The notes beneath the pieces were generated by a model. That model was not told where the DNA came from and did not search any database. It saw only the letters and a list, made by a program, of their open reading frames with translations. A program made the translations under genes and the position numbers. A DNA stretch of 64,000 bases from Deltaproteobacteria bacterium (GTDB taxonomy: Bacteria; Myxococcota_A; UBA9160; UBA4427). Position 1 is the first letter of the stretch. Each line of letters opens with the position of its first letter. Positions 43,536-52,612 of the stretch are shown piece after piece. Location of the stretch: contig JAJDAO010000036.1 in the NCBI GenBank assembly GCA_029261835.1, positions 62,001 to 126,000 of the forward strand, in the 5' to 3' direction.

Positions 43536-45416
43536 ATGCCCAGAGAGCCGAGCACGCTGCGGGGCGGGAGAGAGGCCGAGCGCCCCGCCGAGTTCACCCA
43601 GGTCTTCGACCCGGAGCGCCACCGCGCCGAGCTGCTCGCCATCATCGACGAGATCGCCGGCGTGAGCGGGGCGGCCGCGCCGATCCCGACGATCGAGCTC
43701 GATCGCGTCCTGCGCCGTCACCCGCGCGAGGGCCGCGGCTTCTTCTCGCGAAGTGAGCTGATCGCCGGCTTTCGCCACTTCGCGCGGAGCGTTGACTTCT
43801 CACTGGACGAGGCGGGCTTTCTCGAGCGCGTCCAGCTCCGACCGGTTCGAACCCAGAGCGGCGTCACACCGCTGACCGTGCTGACCAAGCCCTTTCCCTG
43901 TCCGGGCGGCTGCATCTTCTGCCCGAATGACGTTCGCATGCCGAAGAGCTACCTCGCCGACGAGCCCGGCGCCCAGCGCGCGGCGGCCAACCACTTCGAC
44001 CCGTATCTTCAGACCTGGAATCGCCTGGCGACCTACCGTGCCATCGGGCATCCGGTCGAGAAGATCGAGCTCATCGTTCTCGGCGGGACATGGTCGTTTC
44101 TTCCCGAGCCCTATCAGATCTGGTTCAGCAAGTGTTGCTTCGATGCGCTGAACGATTTCGGACGGGGCGTCGATGGCCGCGAGCGCATTCGGGTACGGGG
44201 CTTCGCGGCGCTGCGCGCCGAGTCGAAAGACCTCTATAACGATGCGGTGTCGGTCTTCTTGCGCAGCGAGCTCGACGGTGATTTGATCGGGCAGGACGAA
44301 CAGGCGAGCTGGCGGGCGCTTCGGGCCGCCCAGCGCGAGAACGAGGATGCGGCCTGCCGCAGCGTGGGCTTCGTGGTGGAGACCCGGCCGGATCACCTCT
44401 CCAAGCAGGAGATCGTGCGGATCCGTCGCCTCGGCTGCACCAAGGTGCAGATCGGCTATCAGAGCTTGTGTGACGAGGTGCTCCGGATGAATCGACGCGG
44501 GCACGACGTGGCGGCGATTCGGCGTGCCACTGCGTTGTTGCGCAGTGCCGGATTCAAGATCCACGCGCACTGGATGCCCAATCTGCTCGGCTCGTCACCG
44601 GAGCGCGACCGTGCGGACTTCGCTCGCCTCTTCGACGATCCTGATTTTCGGCCAGACGAGCTCAAGATCTACCCCTGCAGCCTGATCGAGAGCGCCGAGC
44701 TGATGCGATTCTACGAGCGTGGCGAGTGGCGGCCGTATGAGCATGCGGAGTTGCTCGAGGTGGTGGCCGCGGCTCTGGCGAGTGTGCCCCGCTACTGTCG
44801 CGTCACCCGCGTGGTCCGCGACATTTCATCGCACGATATCGTCGCCGGCAACAAGCTCACCAATTTCCGTCAGATAGCCGAACGCGTACTCGAGCAGCGG
44901 GGCGCGCGGTGCGTGGACATCCGCGCGCGAGAGATTCGAGCAGACGAGTTCGATCCCGAGCTGCTGCGTCTGGTCGCGGACGACTACGCGACGGCCATCG
45001 GCCGCGAGAGCTTCCTGGAGTTCGTGACCAAGGGAGACCGCATTGTCGCCTTTCTGCGGCTGTCGCTGCCCGAGCGGGCGAGCTTCATCCCGGAAATCGC
45101 GGACAGCGCACTGATTCGCGAGGTTCACGTCTATGGCAGCTCACTTGCCATCGGCGCGAAGCCCGGTGCCAAGGCTCAGCACCGCGGGCTCGGGCAGCGT
45201 CTGATCGAAGAGGCGGTTCGCCGCGCCGAGCAGGCGGGCTTCAGGGATTTGGCCGTGATTTCGGCGGTCGGAACTCGGCCCTACTACCGCCGGCTGGGAT
45301 TCAACGACGGAGAGCTGTACCAGCACCTCAGAGTGCGGGCAGCACCTTCGAAGCCAGCAGGTTCAGACTCTCCCAGCCGAGGTCCGGGTCGAGGCCGCTC
45401 ATCAACGGGTGGATGA
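43536..45416 (+). CDS. Elp3-like tRNA uridine(34) acetyltransferase
   Basis: The 626-residue protein combines a radical SAM domain (cluster motif CPGGCIFCP near residue 126) with a C-terminal GNAT acetyltransferase domain (HRGLGQRLIEEAVRRAEQ, then YYRRLGF). This is the Elp3 layout, which modifies wobble uridine of tRNAs. The protein shows YLADEPGAQRAAANHFDPY and IVLGGTWSFLPEPY as in that family. Divergent to a methyltransferase gene, it could form a two-step U34 modification pair. Its 3' end overlaps the LLM oxidoreductase gene by 89 bases on the opposite strand; the last 30 residues are Ser/Gly/Pro-rich and poorly conserved in style. Confidence 0.88.
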   Translation: MPREPSTLRGGREAERPAEFTQVFDPERHRAELLAIIDEIAGVSGAAAPIPTIELDRVLRRHPREGRGFFSRSELIAGFRHFARSVDFSLDEAGFLERVQLRPVRTQSGVTPLTVLTKPFPCPGGCIFCPNDVRMPKSYLADEPGAQRAAANHFDPYLQTWNRLATYRAIGHPVEKIELIVLGGTWSFLPEPYQIWFSKCCFDALNDFGRGVDGRERIRVRGFAALRAESKDLYNDAVSVFLRSELDGDLIGQDEQASWRALRAAQRENEDAACRSVGFVVETRPDHLSKQEIVRIRRLGCTKVQIGYQSLCDEVLRMNRRGHDVAAIRRATALLRSAGFKIHAHWMPNLLGSSPERDRADFARLFDDPDFRPDELKIYPCSLIESAELMRFYERGEWRPYEHAELLEVVAAALASVPRYCRVTRVVRDISSHDIVAGNKLTNFRQIAERVLEQRGARCVDIRAREIRADEFDPELLRLVADDYATAIGRESFLEFVTKGDRIVAFLRLSLPERASFIPEIADSALIREVHVYGSSLAIGAKPGAKAQHRGLGQRLIEEAVRRAEQAGFRDLAVISAVGTRPYYRRLGFNDGELYQHLRVRAAPSKPAGSDSPSRGPGRGRSSTGG

Positions 45417-46293
45417 AGAGCCAGGCCCGCTCGTCGAGCTGCTCGATCAACCCGATGCACTGCTCGGGTGTCACGACCCTGTAGCTTCCGGAGGCCCGCA
45501 ATGCGTCGGCGTCCTCGATCGGCTGGTAGGGGCCGACGGTTCCGGTCTCGGCATACCAGCGGCCGTACGAGTTGGTCTCGTGCAGCGCGTGCGGGGCAAT
45601 CCTGGCCCAGGCCCGTTCTGGATCTTCCGAGACGTGGAGAAAGGGCGGACCGAGCACGCGGTCTTCGGCCGGCGTCTTCCCGGCCTCGCGACATGCCTCT
45701 GCGTATACTTCGTAGAGCTCCGGCACTGCGGGCACGAAGCCGTCCGCGATACGCGCCGCCCGGCGTGCCGCAACCTCGCTCGATCCGCCAATCAAGATGG
45801 GCGGATGCGGTCGCTGGATTGGTCTCGGTGTCACCCGGATGCGTCGCCCAGCGTGGCTGAAGGGCTCGCCCGACCACGCGAGCTTCAGCAGCTCGATACC
45901 CTCTTCGACGCGCCTCGGACGCTCTGCGAGCGAGCGCCCGAACATCTCGAACTCGGATGGAAGAAAGCCACCGGCGACAACGAGCTCGATACGGCCGTTG
46001 CTGATATTGTCGATCACCGCCACATCTTCGGCCACGCGCAGCGGATCGTGCAGCGGCAGTACCAGCGCCGAGATCCTCAAGCGGATTCGTTCGGTCCGGC
46101 CCGCGATGGCGGCCGCGTATGCGAGCGGCGCTGGCAGGTAGCCGTCGTCGGAGCCGTGGTGCTCGGATAGCATGATCTCGTCGAAGCCGTGCCGATCCGC
46201 CCATTCCGCCATCTCGAGTCCAGCCCGATAGAGCCGATCATGTCCGGTGGCGAACCCGGGCGAGCGCATGTCGAGCCGAAGGATGAGATGCAT
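45328..46293 (-). CDS. LLM-class (luciferase-like) flavin/F420 oxidoreductase
   Basis: The 321-residue protein shows the luciferase-like monooxygenase pattern: HGFDEIMLSEHHGSDDGYLP, then RIRLRISALVLPLHDP, ISNGRIELVVAGGF and PPILIGGSSEVAARRAARI. Members are TIM-barrel enzymes using FMN or F420 with varied substrates. Cofactor cannot be decided from sequence alone. It is transcribed in the same direction as the two upstream DegP genes, with 27 bases between it and the nearest. Confidence 0.83.
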   Translation of the reverse strand: MHLILRLDMRSPGFATGHDRLYRAGLEMAEWADRHGFDEIMLSEHHGSDDGYLPAPLAYAAAIAGRTERIRLRISALVLPLHDPLRVAEDVAVIDNISNGRIELVVAGGFLPSEFEMFGRSLAERPRRVEEGIELLKLAWSGEPFSHAGRRIRVTPRPIQRPHPPILIGGSSEVAARRAARIADGFVPAVPELYEVYAEACREAGKTPAEDRVLGPPFLHVSEDPERAWARIAPHALHETNSYGRWYAETGTVGPYQPIEDADALRASGSYRVVTPEQCIGLIEQLDERAWLFIHPLMSGLDPDLGWESLNLLASKVLPAL

Positions 46294-46320
46294 GGGCGCC
46301 TTCTCGGCGATCTCGGCCTA

Positions 46321-47847
46321 TCAGTCGGCTCGCTTCATGGGCACGTAGAGCGTGGCATCGCCGCGACGGATCAGCATCAGCACGCTCTTGTCGGCGGACT
46401 GGAGTTGATCGCGCAGCTGCGAGAGGTCTCCGATATCGTTGCGATTCACTTCGAGAATCACGTCGCCCCGCTGTAGCCCCGCGTCGTCGGCCGGGCTTCC
46501 CGGTTCGACCTCGGTGACCACGACGCCGCCCTCCTCGACGCCGAGTTGTTCAGCAAGTTCGGCCGTCAAGTTCTGAGCGCGCAGCCCGAAGACAGCCGGG
46601 CTGGATTCGTCGCTGCCCTGCTGAGCCAACTGGGGCTCTTCGAGCGCGCCGACCTTCACTCGGACGGTTCGCTTCTTGCCGTTTCGGATCACGACCACGT
46701 CGACCGGCTTGTCCACCTTCGTCGAGGCCACGACCCGGGGCAGCTCCCGCCATTCGCTGATCGCCGTGCCGGCAAACTCCGTGATCACGTCGCCGCGCTC
46801 GATGCCTGCCTCCTCGGCCGGTCCGTCGGGCAGCACGCGAGAGACGAGCGCGCCCGAAGCGTCCGCCAGGTCGAACGATTCGGCGAGCTCGGGTGTCAGC
46901 CCTTGGATCACGACACCCAGCCAGCCGCGCGTCACCCGTCCGTCCGCTCTCAGCTGCGGCAGAATCTGCTTGGCCATGTTGATCGGAACCGTGAAGCCGA
47001 TCGTGTTGGCGCGAGGATTGATGGCTGTATTGATGCCGATCACCTCCCCCTTCATGTTGATGAGCGGTCCGCCGGAGTTGCCCGGATTGATGGCGGCGTC
47101 GGTCTGGATGAAGTCGTCGTAGCTTCCGCCGATCACGTCGCGGCGGTGCATGGCGCTCACGATGCCCGCCGTCACGGTGTGCTCGAGGCCGAATGGGTTC
47201 CCGACCGCCACGACCCAATCGCCCGGCCGCACCTTGTCCGAATCGCCGAGCGCGATGGCCTGCAGCACCGTCTCCGGTTCCACCTTGATCAGTGCGATAT
47301 CGGTCTTGGGATCGCGGCCCACCACCTTTGCTTGGCGTTCACTGCCATCCTTGAAGGCCGCGACGATGCTATCCATGTCCTCGACGACGTGGTTGTTGGT
47401 CACGATGTATCCGTCGCTGGAGATCACGAATCCGCTGCCGGCACCCTCGCGCTTGTGGCGCCTGTGTGGCCCACCGCGGCCGTTGAACGGAAAGCCGAAG
47501 TGCTCTTCGAACTGGGGCGTCATCCCGGGGATGCCACTCACCGTCTGGGACGTGCGGATGTTGACGACCGAGTGCGAGACGCGCTCCGCCAGATCGGCAA
47601 AGCTGGTCGGCACGCCGGACGGGATCAGCTCCGGGATCTTGCTCTCGGTCTCCCAGAAGGGCTCGATCGGTCCGGAGGTTCCGGCTGCGTGCCGGCTGCC
47701 GGATTCATCCGACTTCTTCCCCGTGATCTTGTCGAGTGCGTCGGCCACTCCCTTCGGCCAATCGGCCTGGACTTCGAGTGGACCGGACGCGACCAGCAGG
47801 ATCATGGCGGCGCTCGTCATCAGTAGGATCGTTGCGAATCGAGTCAT
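46321..47847 (-). CDS. HtrA/DegP-like periplasmic serine protease (first copy)
   Basis: The 508-residue enzyme starts at ATG 47847 after GGAG; the earlier frame to 47973 is rejected. The signal peptide reads MTRFATILLMTSAAMILLVA. The protease triad is His in TNNHVVEDMD, Asp in KTDIALIKV and Ser in GNSGGPL. Two PDZ domains follow (LGVVIQGLTPELAESFDLAD; VEEGGVVVTEVEPGSPADDA). It degrades or refolds misfolded envelope proteins. A second HtrA gene lies just upstream on the same strand. Confidence 0.92.
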   Translation of the reverse strand: MTRFATILLMTSAAMILLVASGPLEVQADWPKGVADALDKITGKKSDESGSRHAAGTSGPIEPFWETESKIPELIPSGVPTSFADLAERVSHSVVNIRTSQTVSGIPGMTPQFEEHFGFPFNGRGGPHRRHKREGAGSGFVISSDGYIVTNNHVVEDMDSIVAAFKDGSERQAKVVGRDPKTDIALIKVEPETVLQAIALGDSDKVRPGDWVVAVGNPFGLEHTVTAGIVSAMHRRDVIGGSYDDFIQTDAAINPGNSGGPLINMKGEVIGINTAINPRANTIGFTVPINMAKQILPQLRADGRVTRGWLGVVIQGLTPELAESFDLADASGALVSRVLPDGPAEEAGIERGDVITEFAGTAISEWRELPRVVASTKVDKPVDVVVIRNGKKRTVRVKVGALEEPQLAQQGSDESSPAVFGLRAQNLTAELAEQLGVEEGGVVVTEVEPGSPADDAGLQRGDVILEVNRNDIGDLSQLRDQLQSADKSVLMLIRRGDATLYVPMKRAD

Positions 47848-47981
47848 TCGTGCTCCATCGTTCGATGATGGCCGACCATGCCGGCATCCTTGTTCGCTCT
47901 CGTTCCTTGCTCTCTTCTTTTCGTCGTGTCTTCGCGCGCCTGTTCTTCGAGACAGGCCGGGACACGGAATCAATCGCGGTG

Positions 47982-49349
47982 TCAGCGCAGGGGAATCGTC
48001 ACATGGTAACGGCCGGGCCCCCGTTGAACCACGACGAGCGCGCGATCGCGGCCTCGCAGGCTCAGTGCCGCCCTCCTCAGGGCCTCCCTGTTCTCGAGGG
48101 CGAGTCCGTTGATACCGAGAATCAGGTCGCCTGGCTGCAGTCCGAATCGGGCCGCTGGCGACGCGCGCCGGACAGCGGTCACCTGGAAGGCGCCCGTCGG
48201 ATTCGGCTCCAGCTGCAGCCCGAGGAAGCGGCTGATCAGCTGTTCGGCGACATTCTCCGGGATCTTTTCGGCGACGACGCTGACCTTCAGCGACTGGCTG
48301 TCGCGCCAGAGCTCCAGCGACAGCGCCTGGTTCGGCGTCACGCCTTCGAGTATCTCGAAGAGCTGTCGCGCGGATTCGAGCTTGTGCCCGTCGAGCTTCA
48401 CCACCACATCGCCGCGCCTGATGCCGGCACGCTCCGCCGGGCCGCCCGGGTGTACGTCGTTGATCAGTGCGCCGAACAAGCCTCTCGGAAGCTCCATGAC
48501 TTCGCGCAGGGCCGGGTCGAGGTCCTGAAAGTCGATTCCCAGCGTGACCGGCAGGACCTCACCGTGCTCGATGAGTTCCGCGACCACGCGCTTGGCGACG
48601 TCGATCGGGATCGCGAAGCCGATTCCCTCGGCGTCGCTGTAGATGGCGGAGTTGATTCCGATCAGCGTTCCTTCTGCGTTGAGAAGGGGGCCGCCCGAAT
48701 TGCCGGGGTTGATCGAGGCGTCGGTCTGGAGAAAACCGTGGAAGGCCTGTTCGTTGGCCCGAATCGAGCGGTCGAGGGCGGAGATGACGCCGGTGGTGAC
48801 GGTATTCGACAGCCCGAATGGATTGCCAATTGCGATGACCGGCTCTCCCACCATCAGGTCGGACGAATCGCCCGGGGCGATCCACGGAAGCTCTTCTTCG
48901 CTCTCCACCAGCAGCACGGCCACGTCGTTGCTGGGGTCGGCACCGACCACGCTGGCAGCGAACTCGCGGCCATCGGCCAGCGTAATGCGAATGCGGCTGG
49001 CCCGGGCGACGACGTGCTCGTTGGTGAGCACGTGTCCCTCGCCGCTGATGACGACCCCGGAACCAAGGTTCTGGAGCGTGCGCGACGCACGAGGCTCGAA
49101 GAAGTCACGGAAGAAACGATCGAAGATCGGGTCGGCGCTGTAGCGGCGAAATGGGCTCCGATTCGAGACGACCTGCTCGGTCGTGATGTTCACCACCGCC
49201 GGTCCGACTCGCTCTACCACGCGGACCGTCGCGGTGCGCCGCAGGAAGGGATCGTTGGCCTGTGCGTCGTTGGCTTGAAGTGCGCCGGCGAGCAGGAGCA
49301 GGCAGACGAAGATCGCGGTGTGGGGTGCGAAGTGGCCGGTCTCTCTCAT
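47982..49349 (-). CDS. HtrA/DegP-like periplasmic serine protease (second copy)
   Basis: The 455-residue enzyme starts at ATG 49349 with GAGAGAGACG upstream and has a signal peptide (FVCLLLLAGALQANDAQA). The triad is His in LTNEHVVARA, Asp in PSNDVAVLLV and Ser in GNSGGPLL. PDZ domains carry LGIDFQDLDPALREVMELPR and LQPGDLILGINGL. It differs clearly from the downstream copy, so this is an old duplication. The gap between them is 134 bases; they are probably co-transcribed, with this gene first. Confidence 0.92.
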   Translation of the reverse strand: MRETGHFAPHTAIFVCLLLLAGALQANDAQANDPFLRRTATVRVVERVGPAVVNITTEQVVSNRSPFRRYSADPIFDRFFRDFFEPRASRTLQNLGSGVVISGEGHVLTNEHVVARASRIRITLADGREFAASVVGADPSNDVAVLLVESEEELPWIAPGDSSDLMVGEPVIAIGNPFGLSNTVTTGVISALDRSIRANEQAFHGFLQTDASINPGNSGGPLLNAEGTLIGINSAIYSDAEGIGFAIPIDVAKRVVAELIEHGEVLPVTLGIDFQDLDPALREVMELPRGLFGALINDVHPGGPAERAGIRRGDVVVKLDGHKLESARQLFEILEGVTPNQALSLELWRDSQSLKVSVVAEKIPENVAEQLISRFLGLQLEPNPTGAFQVTAVRRASPAARFGLQPGDLILGINGLALENREALRRAALSLRGRDRALVVVQRGPGRYHVTIPLR

Positions 49350-49564
49350 GGACGTCTCTCTCGTGCCCGAACCAGCGGAAGGGCGGCGCTCGGCTCGCGA
49401 AGTGCGGCCACGCGAGCTTACAGGGTATCGCCCACGGGGCCCGCTTGTCGCGCCCCCCGCGGATCGGTATCGCACATCCGGCGCCGTACTCGTACCCCCC
49501 GAAACTTGCTGACTATGGCCCCGCTCGAGCGGGGACGGTTCAATGGGCCGAGGAGAGTTCGCCC

Positions 49565-50743
49565 TTGGAAGAGTGGATTTCGCAGTGTGCCGTCGATTTT
49601 GAGCGCCGCTTTGCGCGTGCTCCCGAAGTTGCGGGTGTGGCGCCCGGGCGCGTCAACCTGATCGGCGAGCACACCGACTATAGCGATGGGCTGGTCCTGC
49701 CCTGCGCCATCGATCGCCACACCCTGGTGCTCGCCGCACCCCGTGACGACGGGCGCGTTCGCGCCTGGGCGCGAGACCTCGGGGAGTCGAGCGAGTTCGA
49801 CATCGGGAGACTCACGCGTCGCGGCGGCTGGATCGACTACGTGCAGGCGCCGTTCTTCGCTCTGGCGGAGCGCGGAATCGAGGCGCACGGCCTCGACTTG
49901 GCGATGAGCAGCCGGGTGCCGATGGGGGCGGGTCTCTCGAGCTCCGCGGCGCTTGGGCTGGCGGTGATGGGCGCGATCGACACCGCGCAGGGTCTCTCGC
50001 TGGACGCTCTCACGCGAGCCCGCGTGGTGCATCGGGGCGAGAGCGCGTTCGTTGGCGTGGAATGCGGCATTCTCGACCAATTCGCCAGCGCGCTGGGGCG
50101 CGAAGATCACGCGCTGCGGATCGACTGCCGCAATCAGCAGGTGCGCCCGATCGCCTTTGCGGGCGAGCGGCTGGCGATCCTGCTGGTCCACTCGGGCGTC
50201 GAGCGGGCCCTGGCGGCAGGCGCCTACGGCCGGCGCGTGATGCAGTGCCGCCGCGCGCTCGAGCAGGCGCGCGTGGCGGGCGTCGCCGGTGATGAGCTGC
50301 GCAGCCTGCGCGATCTGTCGCCCGCAGACCTCTGCGCACTGGAGCGCACTCTGGAGCCGGTCCTGCTTCGCCGCGTGCGGCACATCGTGACCGAGAACGC
50401 GCGCGTAGACGCCTTCTGCGCCGCTCTTGAAGCGGGCGATCACGCGAGGCTCGGAGAGCTGCTCGCCGCGGGCCAGAGCAGCCTGCGCGATGACTTCGAG
50501 GTCTCGACGCCCGAACTCGACGCGCTCTGCGAGCTGGCCGAGGGCGTTCCCGGCGTGGTTGGCTCCCGGCTGACCGGGGCGGGTTTCGGCGGCTGCACGC
50601 TGCACCTCGTCGCTCCGGCCCAGCTCGCCCCGGCGACCGAGGCAATCGCAGATCGTTTCGAGCAACGCTATGCGCGCCGGCCTCGAAGCTACGGAGTGCG
50701 CCCCGCTGCAGGGGCGTTCGCCCTTGCCCTGGGGCAGCGCTGA
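49565..50743 (+). CDS. galK: Galactokinase
   Basis: The 392-residue GHMP kinase phosphorylates galactose at C1. The start is TTG 49565, with GAGGAGAG about 9 bases before; earlier frame has no protein character. Signatures: GRVNLIGEHTDYSDGLVLP, MGAGLSSSAALGLAVM and SRLTGAGFGGCT. The length is typical for GalK. No other Leloir-pathway gene is in the window. It converges with the thiE gene 8 bases away. Confidence 0.9.
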   Translation: MEEWISQCAVDFERRFARAPEVAGVAPGRVNLIGEHTDYSDGLVLPCAIDRHTLVLAAPRDDGRVRAWARDLGESSEFDIGRLTRRGGWIDYVQAPFFALAERGIEAHGLDLAMSSRVPMGAGLSSSAALGLAVMGAIDTAQGLSLDALTRARVVHRGESAFVGVECGILDQFASALGREDHALRIDCRNQQVRPIAFAGERLAILLVHSGVERALAAGAYGRRVMQCRRALEQARVAGVAGDELRSLRDLSPADLCALERTLEPVLLRRVRHIVTENARVDAFCAALEAGDHARLGELLAAGQSSLRDDFEVSTPELDALCELAEGVPGVVGSRLTGAGFGGCTLHLVAPAQLAPATEAIADRFEQRYARRPRSYGVRPAAGAFALALGQR

Positions 50744-50751
50744 GTGCTGTG

Positions 50752-51405
50752 TCAGCGCGCTGAAGCACCACCCCCGTCCAGAGCTTCGCGCAGCTCGGCG
50801 GTGGCTTGTGCCGGATCGTCGGCCATCAGGATGGCACCGGTGACGGCGACGCCGGCCGCGCCGGCCGCGAGGCTGCTACGCGCTCGCTCGGCGTCGATGC
50901 CGCCTTGTGCCAGCAGCGGGACGCCGTGCTGCGCGGCCTCGCGCAGCGTGCCGGGGCCGAGCGCGGGCCGACTCGCCGGTTTGGAGTGCGGGTCGAAGAT
51001 CGGGGCCAGATGGGCGTAGCTCACGCCGGCGCCTGCCGCCGCCGCCACCTCGTCGGCAGTATGTGCGGAGACGCCGATCAGCGCGCTGTCGCCGAGCAGC
51101 CCGCGCGCCTCGCACGGCTCGAGCGCGTCGAAGCCCAAGTGGGCGCCGTCGGCACCGATCGCCAGAGCGATGTCGATGCGGCGGTTCACGATGATCCGCA
51201 GCGACGGGTGGGCGCTCCGCCCCGCCTCGACGAGTTCTTGCGCCCAGTCGAGCCAGGCCGCGCCCTCGAGCTCGCGCTCGCGTAGCTGAAGCCAGTCGAC
51301 GCCGGCCCGGGCTGCGCCCAGCACGGCCTCGGTCAGGGGCTGCCGCGAGACGCGGCGATCCACCACCAGGCACAGGATCGGCCGCGGGCGAGCTGCTTCG
51401 GGCAC
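50752..51405 (-). CDS. thiE: Thiamine-phosphate synthase (ThiE/TenI family)
   Basis: The 217-residue TIM-barrel protein shows LQLRERELEG, ADGAHLGFDALE, VSAHTADEV, HLAPIFDPHSKP and LLAQGGIDAERA. These fit ThiE, which joins the thiazole and pyrimidine halves of thiamine. Some residues differ from canonical ThiE (LRER for the usual LREK), so a TenI-like relative is possible. It is the last gene of the minus-strand thiS-thiG-thiE set. Confidence 0.8.
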   Translation of the reverse strand: MPEAARPRPILCLVVDRRVSRQPLTEAVLGAARAGVDWLQLRERELEGAAWLDWAQELVEAGRSAHPSLRIIVNRRIDIALAIGADGAHLGFDALEPCEARGLLGDSALIGVSAHTADEVAAAAGAGVSYAHLAPIFDPHSKPASRPALGPGTLREAAQHGVPLLAQGGIDAERARSSLAAGAAGVAVTGAILMADDPAQATAELREALDGGGASAR

Positions 51406-51420
51406 GGCGGTCGGACCGGC

Positions 51421-52206
51421 TCAGAAGCTCGCGAGGCCGTCCAGCGGGCTCGAGGCCGAGGCGTAGAGGCGGCGCGGCATGCGGCCGGCCTCGTAGGCCA
51501 GCCGTCCCGCCTCGACGCCGAGCTTCATCGCCAGGGCCATCTTGAGCGGGTTCTTGGCGTGGGCGATGGCCGTGTTCATCAGGAGAGCGGTCGCGCCCAG
51601 CTCCATTGCGACGGCGGCGTCACTCGCCGTGCCGACGCCGGCGTCGACGATCACCGGCACCTCCACCGTTTCCAGAATGATGCGCAGGTTGGCGGGGTTG
51701 CGGATCCCCATGCCGGAGCCGATCGGGGCCGCCAGCGGCATTACGGCCGGGCAGCCCATGGCGGCCAGCCGCTGGCACGCCACCGGGTCGTCGGTGATAT
51801 AGGGCAGCACGGTGAAGCCATCGTCGAGCAGCACCTGGGCGGCCTCGAGCGTGGCGGCAACGTCGGGGTAGAGAGTGCGCTCATCGCCGATCACCTCGAG
51901 CTTGACGAGATCGGTGTCGAGTAGCTCTCGCCCCATGCGCGCCGTATTGATCGCCTCCTGTGCGCTGAAGCAGCCGGCCGTATTGGGCAAGATGGTGAAG
52001 CGCTCGGGAGAGATCACGTCGAGCAGCCGGGGGCCCTTGGCGGCGTCGAAGTTCACGCGACGCAGCGCCACGGTCACCATCTCGGCGCCCGCCGCCTCCG
52101 CGCAGGCGAGGTTCTGCTCGAACGATTCGTACTTGCCCGTCCCGATGATCAGGCGAGAACGGAAGGTGTACTTGCCCACCGTATACGTTGCTTGCGGGTC
52201 GGACAT
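51421..52206 (-). CDS. thiG: Thiazole synthase
   Basis: The 261-residue protein shows the family motifs [63 protein letters not shown] and [16 protein letters not shown]. ThiG builds the thiazole ring of thiamine using the ThiS thiocarboxylate. It starts 3 bases after thiS and is 15 bases upstream of thiE, so the three form an operon. Confidence 0.93.
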   Translation of the reverse strand: MSDPQATYTVGKYTFRSRLIIGTGKYESFEQNLACAEAAGAEMVTVALRRVNFDAAKGPRLLDVISPERFTILPNTAGCFSAQEAINTARMGRELLDTDLVKLEVIGDERTLYPDVAATLEAAQVLLDDGFTVLPYITDDPVACQRLAAMGCPAVMPLAAPIGSGMGIRNPANLRIILETVEVPVIVDAGVGTASDAAVAMELGATALLMNTAIAHAKNPLKMALAMKLGVEAGRLAYEAGRMPRRLYASASSPLDGLASF

Positions 52207-52209
52207 GGC

Positions 52210-52443
52210 TCAACCTCCACCGACGGCTTCCAGGACTTCGACGCAGTCGTCTGCCGAGAGCTCTCTGCTCGCGTGACCCGAGCGCGGCACGACTTCGTGG
52301 TTGACCGCGACCGCCACGCGACCTCCCGCCAGTTCGAGCAATGCGATCAGCTGCGTCACGGTGCAGCCCGGCGGGATCTGCCGTGTTTCGCCGTTGACCG
52401 TGATGGAAACGGAGTGCCCGTAGGCGGGTTGCTGCTGGGACAT
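52210..52443 (-). CDS. thiS: Sulfur carrier protein ThiS
   Basis: ATG 52443 gives a 77-residue protein with a ubiquitin-like fold: SVSITVNGETRQIPPG, TQLIALLEL, VAVAVNHEVVPRS and a C-terminal VGGG, the di-Gly tail that carries the thiocarboxylate. The longer open frame to 52668 is rejected because it crosses into the alr gene. No THI-box riboswitch was recognised upstream. Confidence 0.87.
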   Translation of the reverse strand: MSQQQPAYGHSVSITVNGETRQIPPGCTVTQLIALLELAGGRVAVAVNHEVVPRSGHASRELSADDCVEVLEAVGGG

Positions 52444-52612
52444 CTCTCGCGGGACCTCGGCCCTTGCAGGGCGACGGCTCGACAACGTACCGGAGGCTTT
52501 GGCGTGCCGCCGCTGGTGCGCGCTCGATTTGTCGGCTTTCTGCCGCTTGGTGTAGCGTTTGGATGGGACGGTGCTTGCGATTGTCGATTCGGTCCGAGGG
52601 GGGGGGTGAGGA

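Noticed and set aside
52444..52612. TPP riboswitch upstream of thiS
   Set aside because: No CTGAGA thi-box or conserved TPP aptamer segments were found on the minus strand between alr and thiS.
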